Of a stretch of DNA of 64,000 bases, positions 8,253 through 15,989 are shown one piece after another. The DNA is taken from NCBI GenBank assembly GCA_900472575.1, contig UCIV01000005.1, forward strand, positions 166,457-230,456, in the 5' to 3' direction. A program made the translations under genes and the position numbers. Position 1 is the first letter of the stretch. Every line of letters starts with the position of its first letter. The notes beneath the pieces were generated by a model. The model was not told the DNA's origin. It ran no database searches and was given only the letters and a program-made list of their open reading frames with translations. The DNA is from Hyphomicrobiales bacterium (GTDB lineage: Bacteria > Pseudomonadota > Alphaproteobacteria > Rhizobiales > Rhizobiaceae).

Positions 8253-9580
8253 GGCCGAACCTCCGTGATTAATTCAGCGTTCAAACATAGATCTGCGGCT
8301 GCACGTATTCTGGAAAACGGCGCCTTGGCGCGTTCCGCGATATCGAGTAGCGAGCGGTTGCCGTCGCACTGGTTCAGGACCCAGAGCAGGTCCATCTGCG
8401 AGGCACCGCCTGCTTCCTTCTGCCCGGCTATGGCGCGATAAAGCCCGCGGCGCCCGAGTTGTGGTTCGCCCCTGCCGTCGACGCGGCGATAGGTGGCATT
8501 CCGCTGAAGCAGGTCGATAAGATCCACCAGAAGGTGGAAAGACTGGTCGAGCGCCTCCGATGTGACGAAGTCGCAATTGTCGAGCGAGGTGTGATATTCC
8601 GGAAAAGTGCCGTGGATGGCACGCATCAGGCAGCCAACCGGAAGGGCGATACCAGGGGAGCCGTATTGCCGCTCGTCGTATCCATAAGGCGAGAATTCGA
8701 GCATTCCGAACGCATGCCCGCTATGCCGCAACACATGCTCGGCCGCGAGATCGACCACCGCGCCGTCGACAGTCTTCTTGTAATGGAACGCTCCATCGTC
8801 ACCGATGCAGGTCAGGACAAGGCCGTGGGCGATGCGGTCGAGATGATCCTCGTTCTGCGCCAGCCAGGTGATCGCGCCGATGGTGGCCGGCAGGAAGAGG
8901 AAACGGATGCCGAAGCGGCGCTTCGGCTGCGCCAGGAAATGTCTTGCGAGCGCAGTGGCAACGACGATGCCGGACAGGTTGTCGTTGGCGAGGCTCGGGT
9001 GGCAGACATGCACGGAGATCAGGATCTCCTGATCTGTCTCGCCGGGAATGAGGAACTCGCCATAGGTCAGCGCGCCATCGGCCAGCGCGCTATCGATCTC
9101 GACCTCGTAATCCTCGTCCGGCATCGTCTGCCAGAGCGAATGCGGCAAGCAGAAGCCCCAGTTCTCGGCGTAATAGGAGGTGCGGTATGGGATGGCCTCC
9201 GGCTGGTCTGGCAGCGTGTGGATATGCGCGGCCAGCTGCCCGCGGGTGAACGTGCCGCGGACGGGCACGCTGTAACCGACGACATGCAGATTGTTATCGG
9301 CAAAATCGACGAGCACACGGCCATCGAGCGCCTTGATCGACGCTGCCCGGATGTTCCATTCGCGCGGCACATCCCAGTCGAAGACCTGCGTGCCGGTGGC
9401 AACTTCGTGGATATCGAGCGGGATATGCTGCTTCACTGCCTGCAGCGTTGCGCGCACGCCATTCCCCGTCAGGCTGCGTGGCAACGGAAACAGGGTGCGA
9501 AGCAAGGACATCATGTCGAGCGGCGGCAGGATGCCACCGTCGTCATTGCCTGCAGTCTTGAACACACCATCCAGCATCAT
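8249..9580 (-). CDS. DUF2172/DUF4910 aminopeptidase-like protein
   Basis: The 443-residue protein has FPLPRSLTG near residue 31, a DUF2172-type insert (about 60-170) and a DUF4910/M28-like catalytic fold. The motif HVCHPSLANDN (H191, H194, D200) matches the metal-binding region, and NWGFCLP and GIRFLFLPATIG also fit. A C-terminal winged-helix-like segment follows (about 370-443). Structures of this family show a zinc-peptidase fold, but no physiological substrate is established to my knowledge. It sits inside a sugar-nucleotide operon with 4-base ATGA overlaps on both sides, so the product is likely needed with the glycan enzymes. It may remove an acyl or amino-acyl group from a sugar or process a peptide; this is inference. 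Confidence 0.75.
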   Translation of the reverse strand: MMLDGVFKTAGNDDGGILPPLDMMSLLRTLFPLPRSLTGNGVRATLQAVKQHIPLDIHEVATGTQVFDWDVPREWNIRAASIKALDGRVLVDFADNNLHVVGYSVPVRGTFTRGQLAAHIHTLPDQPEAIPYRTSYYAENWGFCLPHSLWQTMPDEDYEVEIDSALADGALTYGEFLIPGETDQEILISVHVCHPSLANDNLSGIVVATALARHFLAQPKRRFGIRFLFLPATIGAITWLAQNEDHLDRIAHGLVLTCIGDDGAFHYKKTVDGAVVDLAAEHVLRHSGHAFGMLEFSPYGYDERQYGSPGIALPVGCLMRAIHGTFPEYHTSLDNCDFVTSEALDQSFHLLVDLIDLLQRNATYRRVDGRGEPQLGRRGLYRAIAGQKEAGGASQMDLLWVLNQCDGNRSLLDIAERAKAPFSRIRAAADLCLNAELITEVRP

Positions 9581-10137
9581 GCGGCGCTCCGTTGGAGCCA
9601 GGGCATTCTCGCCAGAAGATCAGGCCATTCCCGATCCTTGTCGGAGATTTCCGTCACCGGCTCCGGCCATTCGATCGACAGGAGCGGGTCATCGTAACGC
9701 GCTCCGTCATAAAGTTCCGGGTAATAGGCATCACCCATCAGGTATTCTACGATCGCGTCCTCGCTCAGCGCCTGAAACCCGTGGGCAAAACCGGCCGGAA
9801 TGAACAGCATCCTTCCATCGTCGGCACCGAGTTCGACATGGAAGCTCTCTCCCAATGTCTTCGATCCCTCGCGAAGGTCGACGATCACGTCATGGATACG
9901 CCCATGACTGCAGCGGACGACCTTGGCATCAGCATGCGGTGCCCTTTGAAAATGCATGCCGCGAACAGCGCCGCGCGTTTTCGTCAGGGACGTATTTCCC
10001 TGAATGGGCGTGAACACGACACCGGCATCATCAAAAAGCTTCGTGCACCATGTGCGGGCAAAACTGCCGCGGCTATCGCCGTGAACCTTCAGATCGATAA
10101 GTTTCGCATCCGAGCCGCCGAGAGAGGTGAAGTTCAT
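9577..10137 (-). CDS. rfbC: dTDP-4-dehydrorhamnose 3,5-epimerase family protein (cupin)
   Basis: The 186-residue product is the usual length for RmlC/RfbC. Family residues are visible: RGMHFQ with catalytic His62, K72, HDVIVDLR, PAGFAHGFQ, and the tyrosine-rich VEYLMGDAYYPE followed by YDDP. The known reaction is epimerisation at C3 and/or C5 of a 4-keto-6-deoxyhexose nucleotide. Next to rfbF and a C-methyltransferase, the substrate here is more likely a CDP-4-keto sugar than dTDP (inference), so the gene symbol marks the family rather than the exact substrate. GAGGAGG stands six bases before the ATG. It begins 21 bases after rfbF ends and overlaps the DUF4910 gene. Confidence 0.85.
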   Translation of the reverse strand: MNFTSLGGSDAKLIDLKVHGDSRGSFARTWCTKLFDDAGVVFTPIQGNTSLTKTRGAVRGMHFQRAPHADAKVVRCSHGRIHDVIVDLREGSKTLGESFHVELGADDGRMLFIPAGFAHGFQALSEDAIVEYLMGDAYYPELYDGARYDDPLLSIEWPEPVTEISDKDREWPDLLARMPWLQRSAA

Positions 10138-10158
10138 GACGCCTCCTCAAGCCTGCGG

Positions 10159-10932
10159 CTACCAGACTTTCCACTCAGCCGAACGGGATGCCCACATCTC
10201 GTTAAGCACCGTCTTGTCCCGCAGCGTATCCATCGGGTGCCAGAAGCCACGATGGCGATAAGCCATAAGCTCGCCCTGCTTGGCCAACTCGTCCATGGGA
10301 CCTCTCTCCCACATCACCTCATCGCCTTCGATCAGCCCGAGCACGGACGGGTTGAGGACGAAGAAACCGCCGCTGATCCAGGTCCCGCCATTCTCTGGCT
10401 TCTCATTGAAGGACTGGACGCGCGGATCCTCGTCTTCCAGATACATGGCACCGAACCGGCCGACCGGCTGCACGGCAGTCACGGTTGCGCTTTTGCCGTG
10501 GTCCTTGTGGAATTTCAGAAGCGCGGTCAGGTCTATGTCACCGACGCCATCGCCATAGGTCATGAAAAACGGCTCGTTGCCGAGAAGATGCCGAACCCGG
10601 GCAAGCCTGCCGCCGGTCATCGTATCTGCGCCCGTATCCGCCAACGTGACGCGCCAATCTTCGCAAGGCGGGTCGAGATAGGTAACTTCCGATGTTGCAA
10701 GATCGAAAGTCACGCTCGATCCACGCATACGCAGGTCTTCAAAGAACTTCTTGATCAGATGCCCCTTGTAACCGCAGCACACGATGAAGTCTTTCACGCC
10801 ATGAGCGGCGTATATCTTCATGATGTGCCAGAGAATTGGCTGTCCGCCTATCTCAACCAAAGGCTTTGGTACAGTCGACGTCTCCTCGGAAAGTCTTGTT
10901 CCAAGACCTCCCGCCAAAATTACAGCTTTCAT
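10159..10932 (-). CDS. rfbF: Glucose-1-phosphate cytidylyltransferase
   Basis: The 257-residue protein starts MKAVILAGGLGTRLSEET, the nucleotidyltransferase signature with K23 in VPKP. It also has the RfbF-typical WHIMKIYAAHG, FIVCCGYKG, TYGDGVGDID and a C-terminal WHPMDTLRDK. It forms CDP-glucose from CTP and glucose 1-phosphate, the entry step to CDP-linked deoxysugars and branched sugars. The ATG at 10932 begins the signature directly; an in-frame start 15 bases upstream would add five residues without family support. It is the first gene of the minus-strand operon; the promoter should lie in 10933-11247. Confidence 0.92.
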   Translation of the reverse strand: MKAVILAGGLGTRLSEETSTVPKPLVEIGGQPILWHIMKIYAAHGVKDFIVCCGYKGHLIKKFFEDLRMRGSSVTFDLATSEVTYLDPPCEDWRVTLADTGADTMTGGRLARVRHLLGNEPFFMTYGDGVGDIDLTALLKFHKDHGKSATVTAVQPVGRFGAMYLEDEDPRVQSFNEKPENGGTWISGGFFVLNPSVLGLIEGDEVMWERGPMDELAKQGELMAYRHRGFWHPMDTLRDKTVLNEMWASRSAEWKVW

Positions 10933-11247
10933 AGTAAAACACGCCACCCGCTCTGTGAGAGCCGCAAATGGATCTCACATTGAAATACTAAGGATACTCG
11001 AATGCTGGCAATTTCACGTGATGACCCAAGCAAAACATAAATTAACGGAGCGAGCAAGAGTTTTTATTTATTGTTAAGCTTTAAAGAAGAACTCGACAGT
11101 AATAAAAACATCATCCAGACAATTGGGTCAGGTTATCCATCATCCGACAGATATTGATGGCCATCGCGCTTCCGCTGTGACTGCTTTGGCAGCCGGGGCC
11201 CATCGGACGCCAGAGCCTGAAGCCTTGCCCTTGAGCACGCGACGACG
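10933..11247. other. Non-coding stretch upstream of rfbF
   Basis: There are no convincing genes. The half next to rfbF is AT-rich with poly-T tracts (about 11045-11110) and probably carries the rfbF operon promoter. The half next to wzx is GC-richer. I could not identify a specific operator or a strong terminator for wzx. Confidence 0.4.
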
Positions 11248-12687
11248 TCAGCGTGCATCAAACAGCTCAAAGCGGCCACCGCCGAGCTTAAGCCTCAAGC
11301 CCAGAGCCAGCAGCGTTGCGCCGTAAGCTGCCGCGCCGAAACCTGCAATCAGGACCATCTCCAGGAAATCGGGGATTTCCAGACCGGCGAATTGCATTCG
11401 CAACCAATAGACGGCAACGACCATCACGGCGCCGGCCACCGCGACCTTCCACAGATTCCGGAGCTGCCGCCGGAACCCGAGATTGAGGAGCTGCCGCAGC
11501 TGAAACACGTAATAGGCCCCCATTACGGCGGCCATCAGAAGCTTTGCGTAGATAACGCCCTCGATCGAAAAGAAATAGAAACCGGTCGTGACAGCGATCG
11601 TGCGGAGGATGAAATCGATCAGATTTATCCGAAACAGAAGATCCGGACGATCAAGGGCAAGACTAAGAGAAATCAGCGTCTGAAAATAGGGCACCGGCAG
11701 CATGGAGATGGACAGCAAGGCCAGATAAGGCGCAGCCTCAGCCCATTTCGGCCCGAGCAGAAGATTAGTGACCAGATCCGCGGTCAGGGCGATGCCGAGC
11801 GTGGCAGGCACGCAGATCAGCATGGCGATGCGGATTGCCTTCAGAAATGCCTGACCGACCCTTGCCCGGTCCGAACTCATCTTCGAAAATGCAGACATCA
11901 GAGGCTGCAGAGCCGGGCCGATAAAGCTCTGCGTCGGTATCAACGAAACGTCATTCGCCACCGTATAGCGGCCAAGCAAAGCTTTCGGAACATAGGCGCC
12001 GATCATCAGCCGGTCATATTGCCAATTCAGTGCAGACACGACCTGCGAGGCGGTGAACCAGCCCATGAAGCCGGCAAAATCGCCAAGACGCCGAAGAGAG
12101 AAGGCGGGGCGATAGCGGGCAAAAACATATGACATCATTGTCGTGACGCTTGCCGCGACGACATAGTTGGCGACCAGCGCCCAATAACCGCCCTCCGTAT
12201 AGACGATGACGATAGCGGCGATCAGGCCGCAGACCTTACTGGTCGTCTCGGCAATAAAGGTCGGACGGAAATCGATATTGCGGGCGAAGTAGACCATTGC
12301 CGGACTGTAGAGCCCCTTGACCACCGTGCCGATCGCCAGAATACAGACAACGGGTACCAGTTCCGGATCACCATTGATCCAGGAATATGGCCACGCGCAG
12401 CCGATTGTGAGTGCGGCAACAGCGATGCCTCGCAGAACGGCAAGCGTGAAGCCCGTATCCAGATGCTGCTTGTCTATCGTGGGAAGGCGCACGAGCGCCT
12501 GGGTAACCGGCACCTCCAATATACTGTCGATAATCAGCACCAGCGCCATGGCCAAAGCAGTGACGCCGAAATCGGCAGGCACGAGCAGGCGCGCCAGGAT
12601 GAGAAGATTGACAAAGTCGACAACGCGGCCGAACAGGCGCGAGAAGATCAGCCAGGATGCGCCTCTTAGCGTGGCAAATGCAAGCAT
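11248..12687 (-). CDS. Lipid-linked oligosaccharide flippase (Wzx/MATE-like polysaccharide transporter)
   Basis: The 479-residue integral membrane protein has about twelve to fourteen hydrophobic segments and the N-terminal pattern of the polysaccharide_synt/MVF superfamily (SRLFGRVVDFVNLLILARLLVPADFG). It would move undecaprenyl-linked repeat units across the inner membrane for the Wzy-like polymerase nearby. The ATG at 12687 is preferred to an upstream TTG (12705) because GAGGG lies about 11 bases before it. It is transcribed toward the rfbF operon, with a 300-base gap, and diverges from the FAD protein gene at 13094. Confidence 0.85.
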   Translation of the reverse strand: MLAFATLRGASWLIFSRLFGRVVDFVNLLILARLLVPADFGVTALAMALVLIIDSILEVPVTQALVRLPTIDKQHLDTGFTLAVLRGIAVAALTIGCAWPYSWINGDPELVPVVCILAIGTVVKGLYSPAMVYFARNIDFRPTFIAETTSKVCGLIAAIVIVYTEGGYWALVANYVVAASVTTMMSYVFARYRPAFSLRRLGDFAGFMGWFTASQVVSALNWQYDRLMIGAYVPKALLGRYTVANDVSLIPTQSFIGPALQPLMSAFSKMSSDRARVGQAFLKAIRIAMLICVPATLGIALTADLVTNLLLGPKWAEAAPYLALLSISMLPVPYFQTLISLSLALDRPDLLFRINLIDFILRTIAVTTGFYFFSIEGVIYAKLLMAAVMGAYYVFQLRQLLNLGFRRQLRNLWKVAVAGAVMVVAVYWLRMQFAGLEIPDFLEMVLIAGFGAAAYGATLLALGLRLKLGGGRFELFDAR

Positions 12688-13093
12688 GGACGACCCAACC
12701 CTCAAACAAAAGAGACCGTCAGCAAGCCTTCGAGAATAAGGCTCGCTTATTCTGGAAAACGTCCTTCCGTCCGAAGCGACGAACCGGCACAGAGGACGTC
12801 ATAAACGCGAATTCAACCTAGCCGAAGCGGAGCGTTTCCGATCGATAAATGCCGACAATGCCGATAAAGAGCGCAAACAGACCTTTCGACTAAATCAACG
12901 ATACACACAAACAGACGATAATCTATACTGAAATCAAAGATATCTCGAAATACGTCGTGAATTACGAATTATTAAATCCAAACTTATTGTGCATTTCCTG
13001 CGTTGACACGCCAGTAATTATAGTGCGGATTTGATGTATGTGATATTTATTGAAAGTATTGTTAGCCTCCTAGCCAACTATGAGGGAGAATCG
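12688..13093. other. Divergent intergenic region between wzx and FAD gene
   Basis: The central and right parts (about 12830-13080) are very AT-rich and probably hold the promoters for both diverging units. An 8-5-8 inverted repeat lies near wzx (listed separately). No coding sequence is supported; the in-frame ATG at 13031 lacks a ribosome site, whereas 13094 has GAGGGAGA. Confidence 0.45.
12733..12753. promoter_or_regulatory. Perfect 8-5-8 inverted repeat upstream of wzx
   Basis: Arms AGAATAAG and CTTATTCT flank GCTCG. It lies 46 bases upstream of the wzx start codon, so it may be an operator or a hairpin in the mRNA leader. Its arm and spacer lengths equal those of the repeat at 949-969, though the arm sequences differ. 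Confidence 0.4.
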
Positions 13094-14503
13094 ATGCTTG
13101 ATTCTTACAAGTTGCAGCCGGAAACGGCATCCGAGGCTGACGTCTATGATGCAATCATCCTGGGCGCGGGCATAACCGGCCTCGTTGCTGCATCGGTACT
13201 CCTTCGACAAAACAGCGCGCGCATTGCGATTATCGACGAATATCAACACATTGGCGGGAACCACATCGACTGGTCGGCCAATGGCTTCACCTTCGACATC
13301 GGCAGCCTGATCTTTCAGGATGACTCTCCACTGCTCAAGCATTTTCCGGAACTGCTCGAACATTACGTTCATGTCCATCCGACTTGGGGAAGGCTTAATC
13401 CTCAGAGGCAGATTACGCGCTACCCGATTTCGATCGTCGATGACATCCTTGGCGCCGGGCCGGCCGGCATCTGCCGAATTGTCCTCTCCATCATCCATGC
13501 GCGGATCTGGCGCCGTCGGCTGCGCAACGCCAAGGATTTCGCCAGGTTCTGGATCGGCGGCTACCTCCTCAAGCGTTCGGGGCTGGAAAACTATATGGCG
13601 CGCTTTTACGGCGTTCCACCCGAACATATCGACCTGGAACTGGCCGAAAAGCGCATGATGTGGATCAAGGAGCACTCGTCGCTGCGAGGCTTGCTCCGGA
13701 AAATGCGCCAGAGGAAATTGCCGCATCTAAAGAACAAGCAACTGGCAAGACCGAAGGAAGGCTATGCGGTCCTTTACGAGCCAGCCAAGAAAGGCCTCAT
13801 CGAAAACGGGGTCACCTTCAGGCTTGGCACGCCGATATCCAAGGTGGCCAAGGAAGATGAACAGTTCATCGTAACGCCAGCACAAGGCAAGACAATAGCG
13901 GCTGCGCGAGTGATCTCGACCATGCCGATCAACATCATGCTTCGACTTTGCGGGCTGGAACAGGAAAAGTCGCTGGAGACAATCACGCTTATCAGTCTCT
14001 ATTTCAGCTTCTCGGGCGATCGCGGGTTTACCCAATCCATCCTTTACAACTTCTCCTATGAAGCAGCATGGAAGCGGCTGACGATCTATTCCGATTTCTA
14101 TAGCCGCAATGACGGCCGCGAATATTTCGCTGTCGAGGTCGTCAGCAACGACACGATCACCAGCATTGAACTTGCAGAAGCGGAATTCAGGGCGCATGTT
14201 GCCAGCAACGCCATATTTAACGGCGACCTGAAGCTGGAGGGCGGCCAGGTTCTTAAAAACGCCTATCCGATCTATACGCACGGCGCGCCGGCGGAAGCTG
14301 CCCGGCAAATCGATCGACTGAGACAGTTCGGGATCGAATCCTTCGGACGCCACGGCGCATTCAACTATCAACCGACAGCCAGAGTTTCGACATTGGAAGC
14401 GGAACGGGCTTTGGGGTACCGTCACCCGGAACCCGCAGATAATCCGGACCATCGGGAACGGCACGACAAGAGACTTGAGCTTATTCCATGTAAAAGCGGA
14501 TAG
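13094..14503 (+). CDS. FAD-dependent oxidoreductase of the amine-oxidase/UGM-like superfamily
   Basis: The 469-residue protein has GAGITG at residues 24-29 followed by IIDEYQHIGGNHID, the dinucleotide-binding motif and GG doublet of protoporphyrinogen oxidase-like and UDP-galactopyranose mutase-like proteins. The middle domain is helical and basic. The C-terminus (PTARVSTLEAERALGY) is shorter than the usual second FAD contact and weakly conserved. The start at 13094 is set by GAGGGAGA nine bases upstream. It is followed at 9 bases by the GT4 gene, so the two are probably cotranscribed. It is the second enzyme of this superfamily in the locus and is clearly different in sequence from the one at 3605-4933. 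Confidence 0.7.
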   Translation: MLDSYKLQPETASEADVYDAIILGAGITGLVAASVLLRQNSARIAIIDEYQHIGGNHIDWSANGFTFDIGSLIFQDDSPLLKHFPELLEHYVHVHPTWGRLNPQRQITRYPISIVDDILGAGPAGICRIVLSIIHARIWRRRLRNAKDFARFWIGGYLLKRSGLENYMARFYGVPPEHIDLELAEKRMMWIKEHSSLRGLLRKMRQRKLPHLKNKQLARPKEGYAVLYEPAKKGLIENGVTFRLGTPISKVAKEDEQFIVTPAQGKTIAAARVISTMPINIMLRLCGLEQEKSLETITLISLYFSFSGDRGFTQSILYNFSYEAAWKRLTIYSDFYSRNDGREYFAVEVVSNDTITSIELAEAEFRAHVASNAIFNGDLKLEGGQVLKNAYPIYTHGAPAEAARQIDRLRQFGIESFGRHGAFNYQPTARVSTLEAERALGYRHPEPADNPDHRERHDKRLELIPCKSG

Positions 14504-14512
14504 TAACCGAAC

Positions 14513-15601
14513 ATGCGTATCATGCATCTTCTTAACCACACCTACCGGCTGAACGGACATGTCCATGCAGCAGTCGATCTCGCATGCGAGCAAAGAAGGC
14601 TCGGTCATGAGGTATGCATCGCCAGCGGCGGCGGCGATTTCGACGAGCTGCTGGCAAGCAACCATGTAGCGACCCGCATCGTCGATCACGAACGGAGACT
14701 GCTGACGGTCGTCCGCTCGGTCGCGACATTGAAACGTCATGTCAACGAGTGGAAACCTGATGTCATCCATGCGCATATGATGACGAGCGCCGTACTGGCC
14801 TATCCGGTCTGCAAGCTGTCCGGGATTCCGCTGGTCACCACCGTTCACAATGAATTTGAAAAAAGCGCCATCCTGATGGGGCTCGGCACCCGGGTGATCG
14901 CCGTCAGCGAATCCGTCAGTCGCTCCATGCAGCAGCGCGGAATTTCGGCGAAAAAGCTGCATGTCGTGCTCAACGGCACGATCGGCACTGCACGTTTTGC
15001 CAACAGGCAAGCGGCTCCTGCCGATCTTGCGCATCCGAGCATCCTATTCGTTGGCGGGTTACACCCGCGCAAGGGGGTCGTGGACCTCATACAGGCGTTC
15101 AAGATTGTTCACGCCACATATCCCGCAGCGCGGCTTTTCATCGTCGGCAGCGGCCCTATGGGCGAAGAATACCGGGAACTGGCGAGGCAGACGGGCTGCG
15201 GTGACGCAATCACCTTCGTCGGCTCGCTCGACGATCCCTATCCTTACATGCTGGCGGCCGACATATTCGTCCTGCCGTCGCTTGCCGATCCTGCGCCTCT
15301 GGTGATTTCCGAGGCGCGCGAGGCGCGCTGCGCCATCATTGGGACAAAGGTCGACGGGATTCCGCAGTTGCTGGAATTCGGCGAAGCCGGCATACTCGTG
15401 CCTCCATCGGCACCGGAGATGCTGGCCGCAGCCCTTGCCAACCTCCTTGCCGATCCCGCCACTCTTCGCGAATGGCAGGAAAAGAGCCAGATTCGCATCG
15501 ACAACCTGACCATAGAACGCGTCGCCCTGGAAACGACGGCGGTCTACCGGTCCGCCATGGCAAAACCGAAATTCATCGGCGCGACGCGTCAGGCTGTCTG
15601 A
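14513..15601 (+). CDS. Glycosyltransferase family 4 (GT-B) protein
   Basis: The 362-residue product has the GT-B layout. The N-terminal acceptor domain begins MRIMHLLNHTYRLNGHVH. The C-terminal donor domain has FVGGLHPRKGVVDLIQAF, FIVGSGP and the ADIFVLPSLADPAPLVISEA region. The retaining GT4 'EX7E' motif reads D-PAPLVIS-E, so the first Glu is Asp. This is seen in some family members and does not by itself imply inactivity. It presumably adds one sugar to the lipid-linked repeat unit. Donor and acceptor cannot be read from sequence. Confidence 0.82.
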   Translation: MRIMHLLNHTYRLNGHVHAAVDLACEQRRLGHEVCIASGGGDFDELLASNHVATRIVDHERRLLTVVRSVATLKRHVNEWKPDVIHAHMMTSAVLAYPVCKLSGIPLVTTVHNEFEKSAILMGLGTRVIAVSESVSRSMQQRGISAKKLHVVLNGTIGTARFANRQAAPADLAHPSILFVGGLHPRKGVVDLIQAFKIVHATYPAARLFIVGSGPMGEEYRELARQTGCGDAITFVGSLDDPYPYMLAADIFVLPSLADPAPLVISEAREARCAIIGTKVDGIPQLLEFGEAGILVPPSAPEMLAAALANLLADPATLREWQEKSQIRIDNLTIERVALETTAVYRSAMAKPKFIGATRQAV

Positions 15602-15989
15602 TCCATATTTTTCGGCGACCACCCTATCCCGCTCTGAAGCAAGGACGCGGCAGGTTTCACTCACCTGCCCCCCCACAACCTGTGCCTTTTTGCCTGAGCA
15701 GCAGGCCTAGAACCCGAAGCGATCTAGATTTCCTCCGACGAAACCTCGCCGACAGCCGCTACAGGCCAGTCGACAAGCTATTGATTCAGCGAATTAATAT
15801 TTTTACTTTGCCGCTCGATCTATTTTATTTGCAGCGCAGCAATTAAACTTGAATCAATAAATATGAATGCTCTTATTCACATTAATTAATTTTCGTTTAA
15901 CATGACGCCGCAAATACAATGCAAATAACTCCGACAGATACCCACTCAGCAGGCATAGTTCAGAATCTATAGTACTGAGGCTAGGTTCG
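15602..15989. other. Non-coding AT-rich region
   Basis: About 390 bases hold no gene. The left third is GC-rich remnant-like sequence with no protein similarity I can recognise. The right two thirds are strongly AT-rich and include two GANTC sites (GAATC near 15850 and 15962), which are CcrM targets. It probably contains the promoter for the FemAB-like gene. Confidence 0.4.

Noticed and set aside
13727..15034. 435-codon frame antisense to the FAD and GT4 genes
   Set aside because: It crosses a gene boundary on the other strand and has no motif; the sense genes have clear motifs and ribosome sites.
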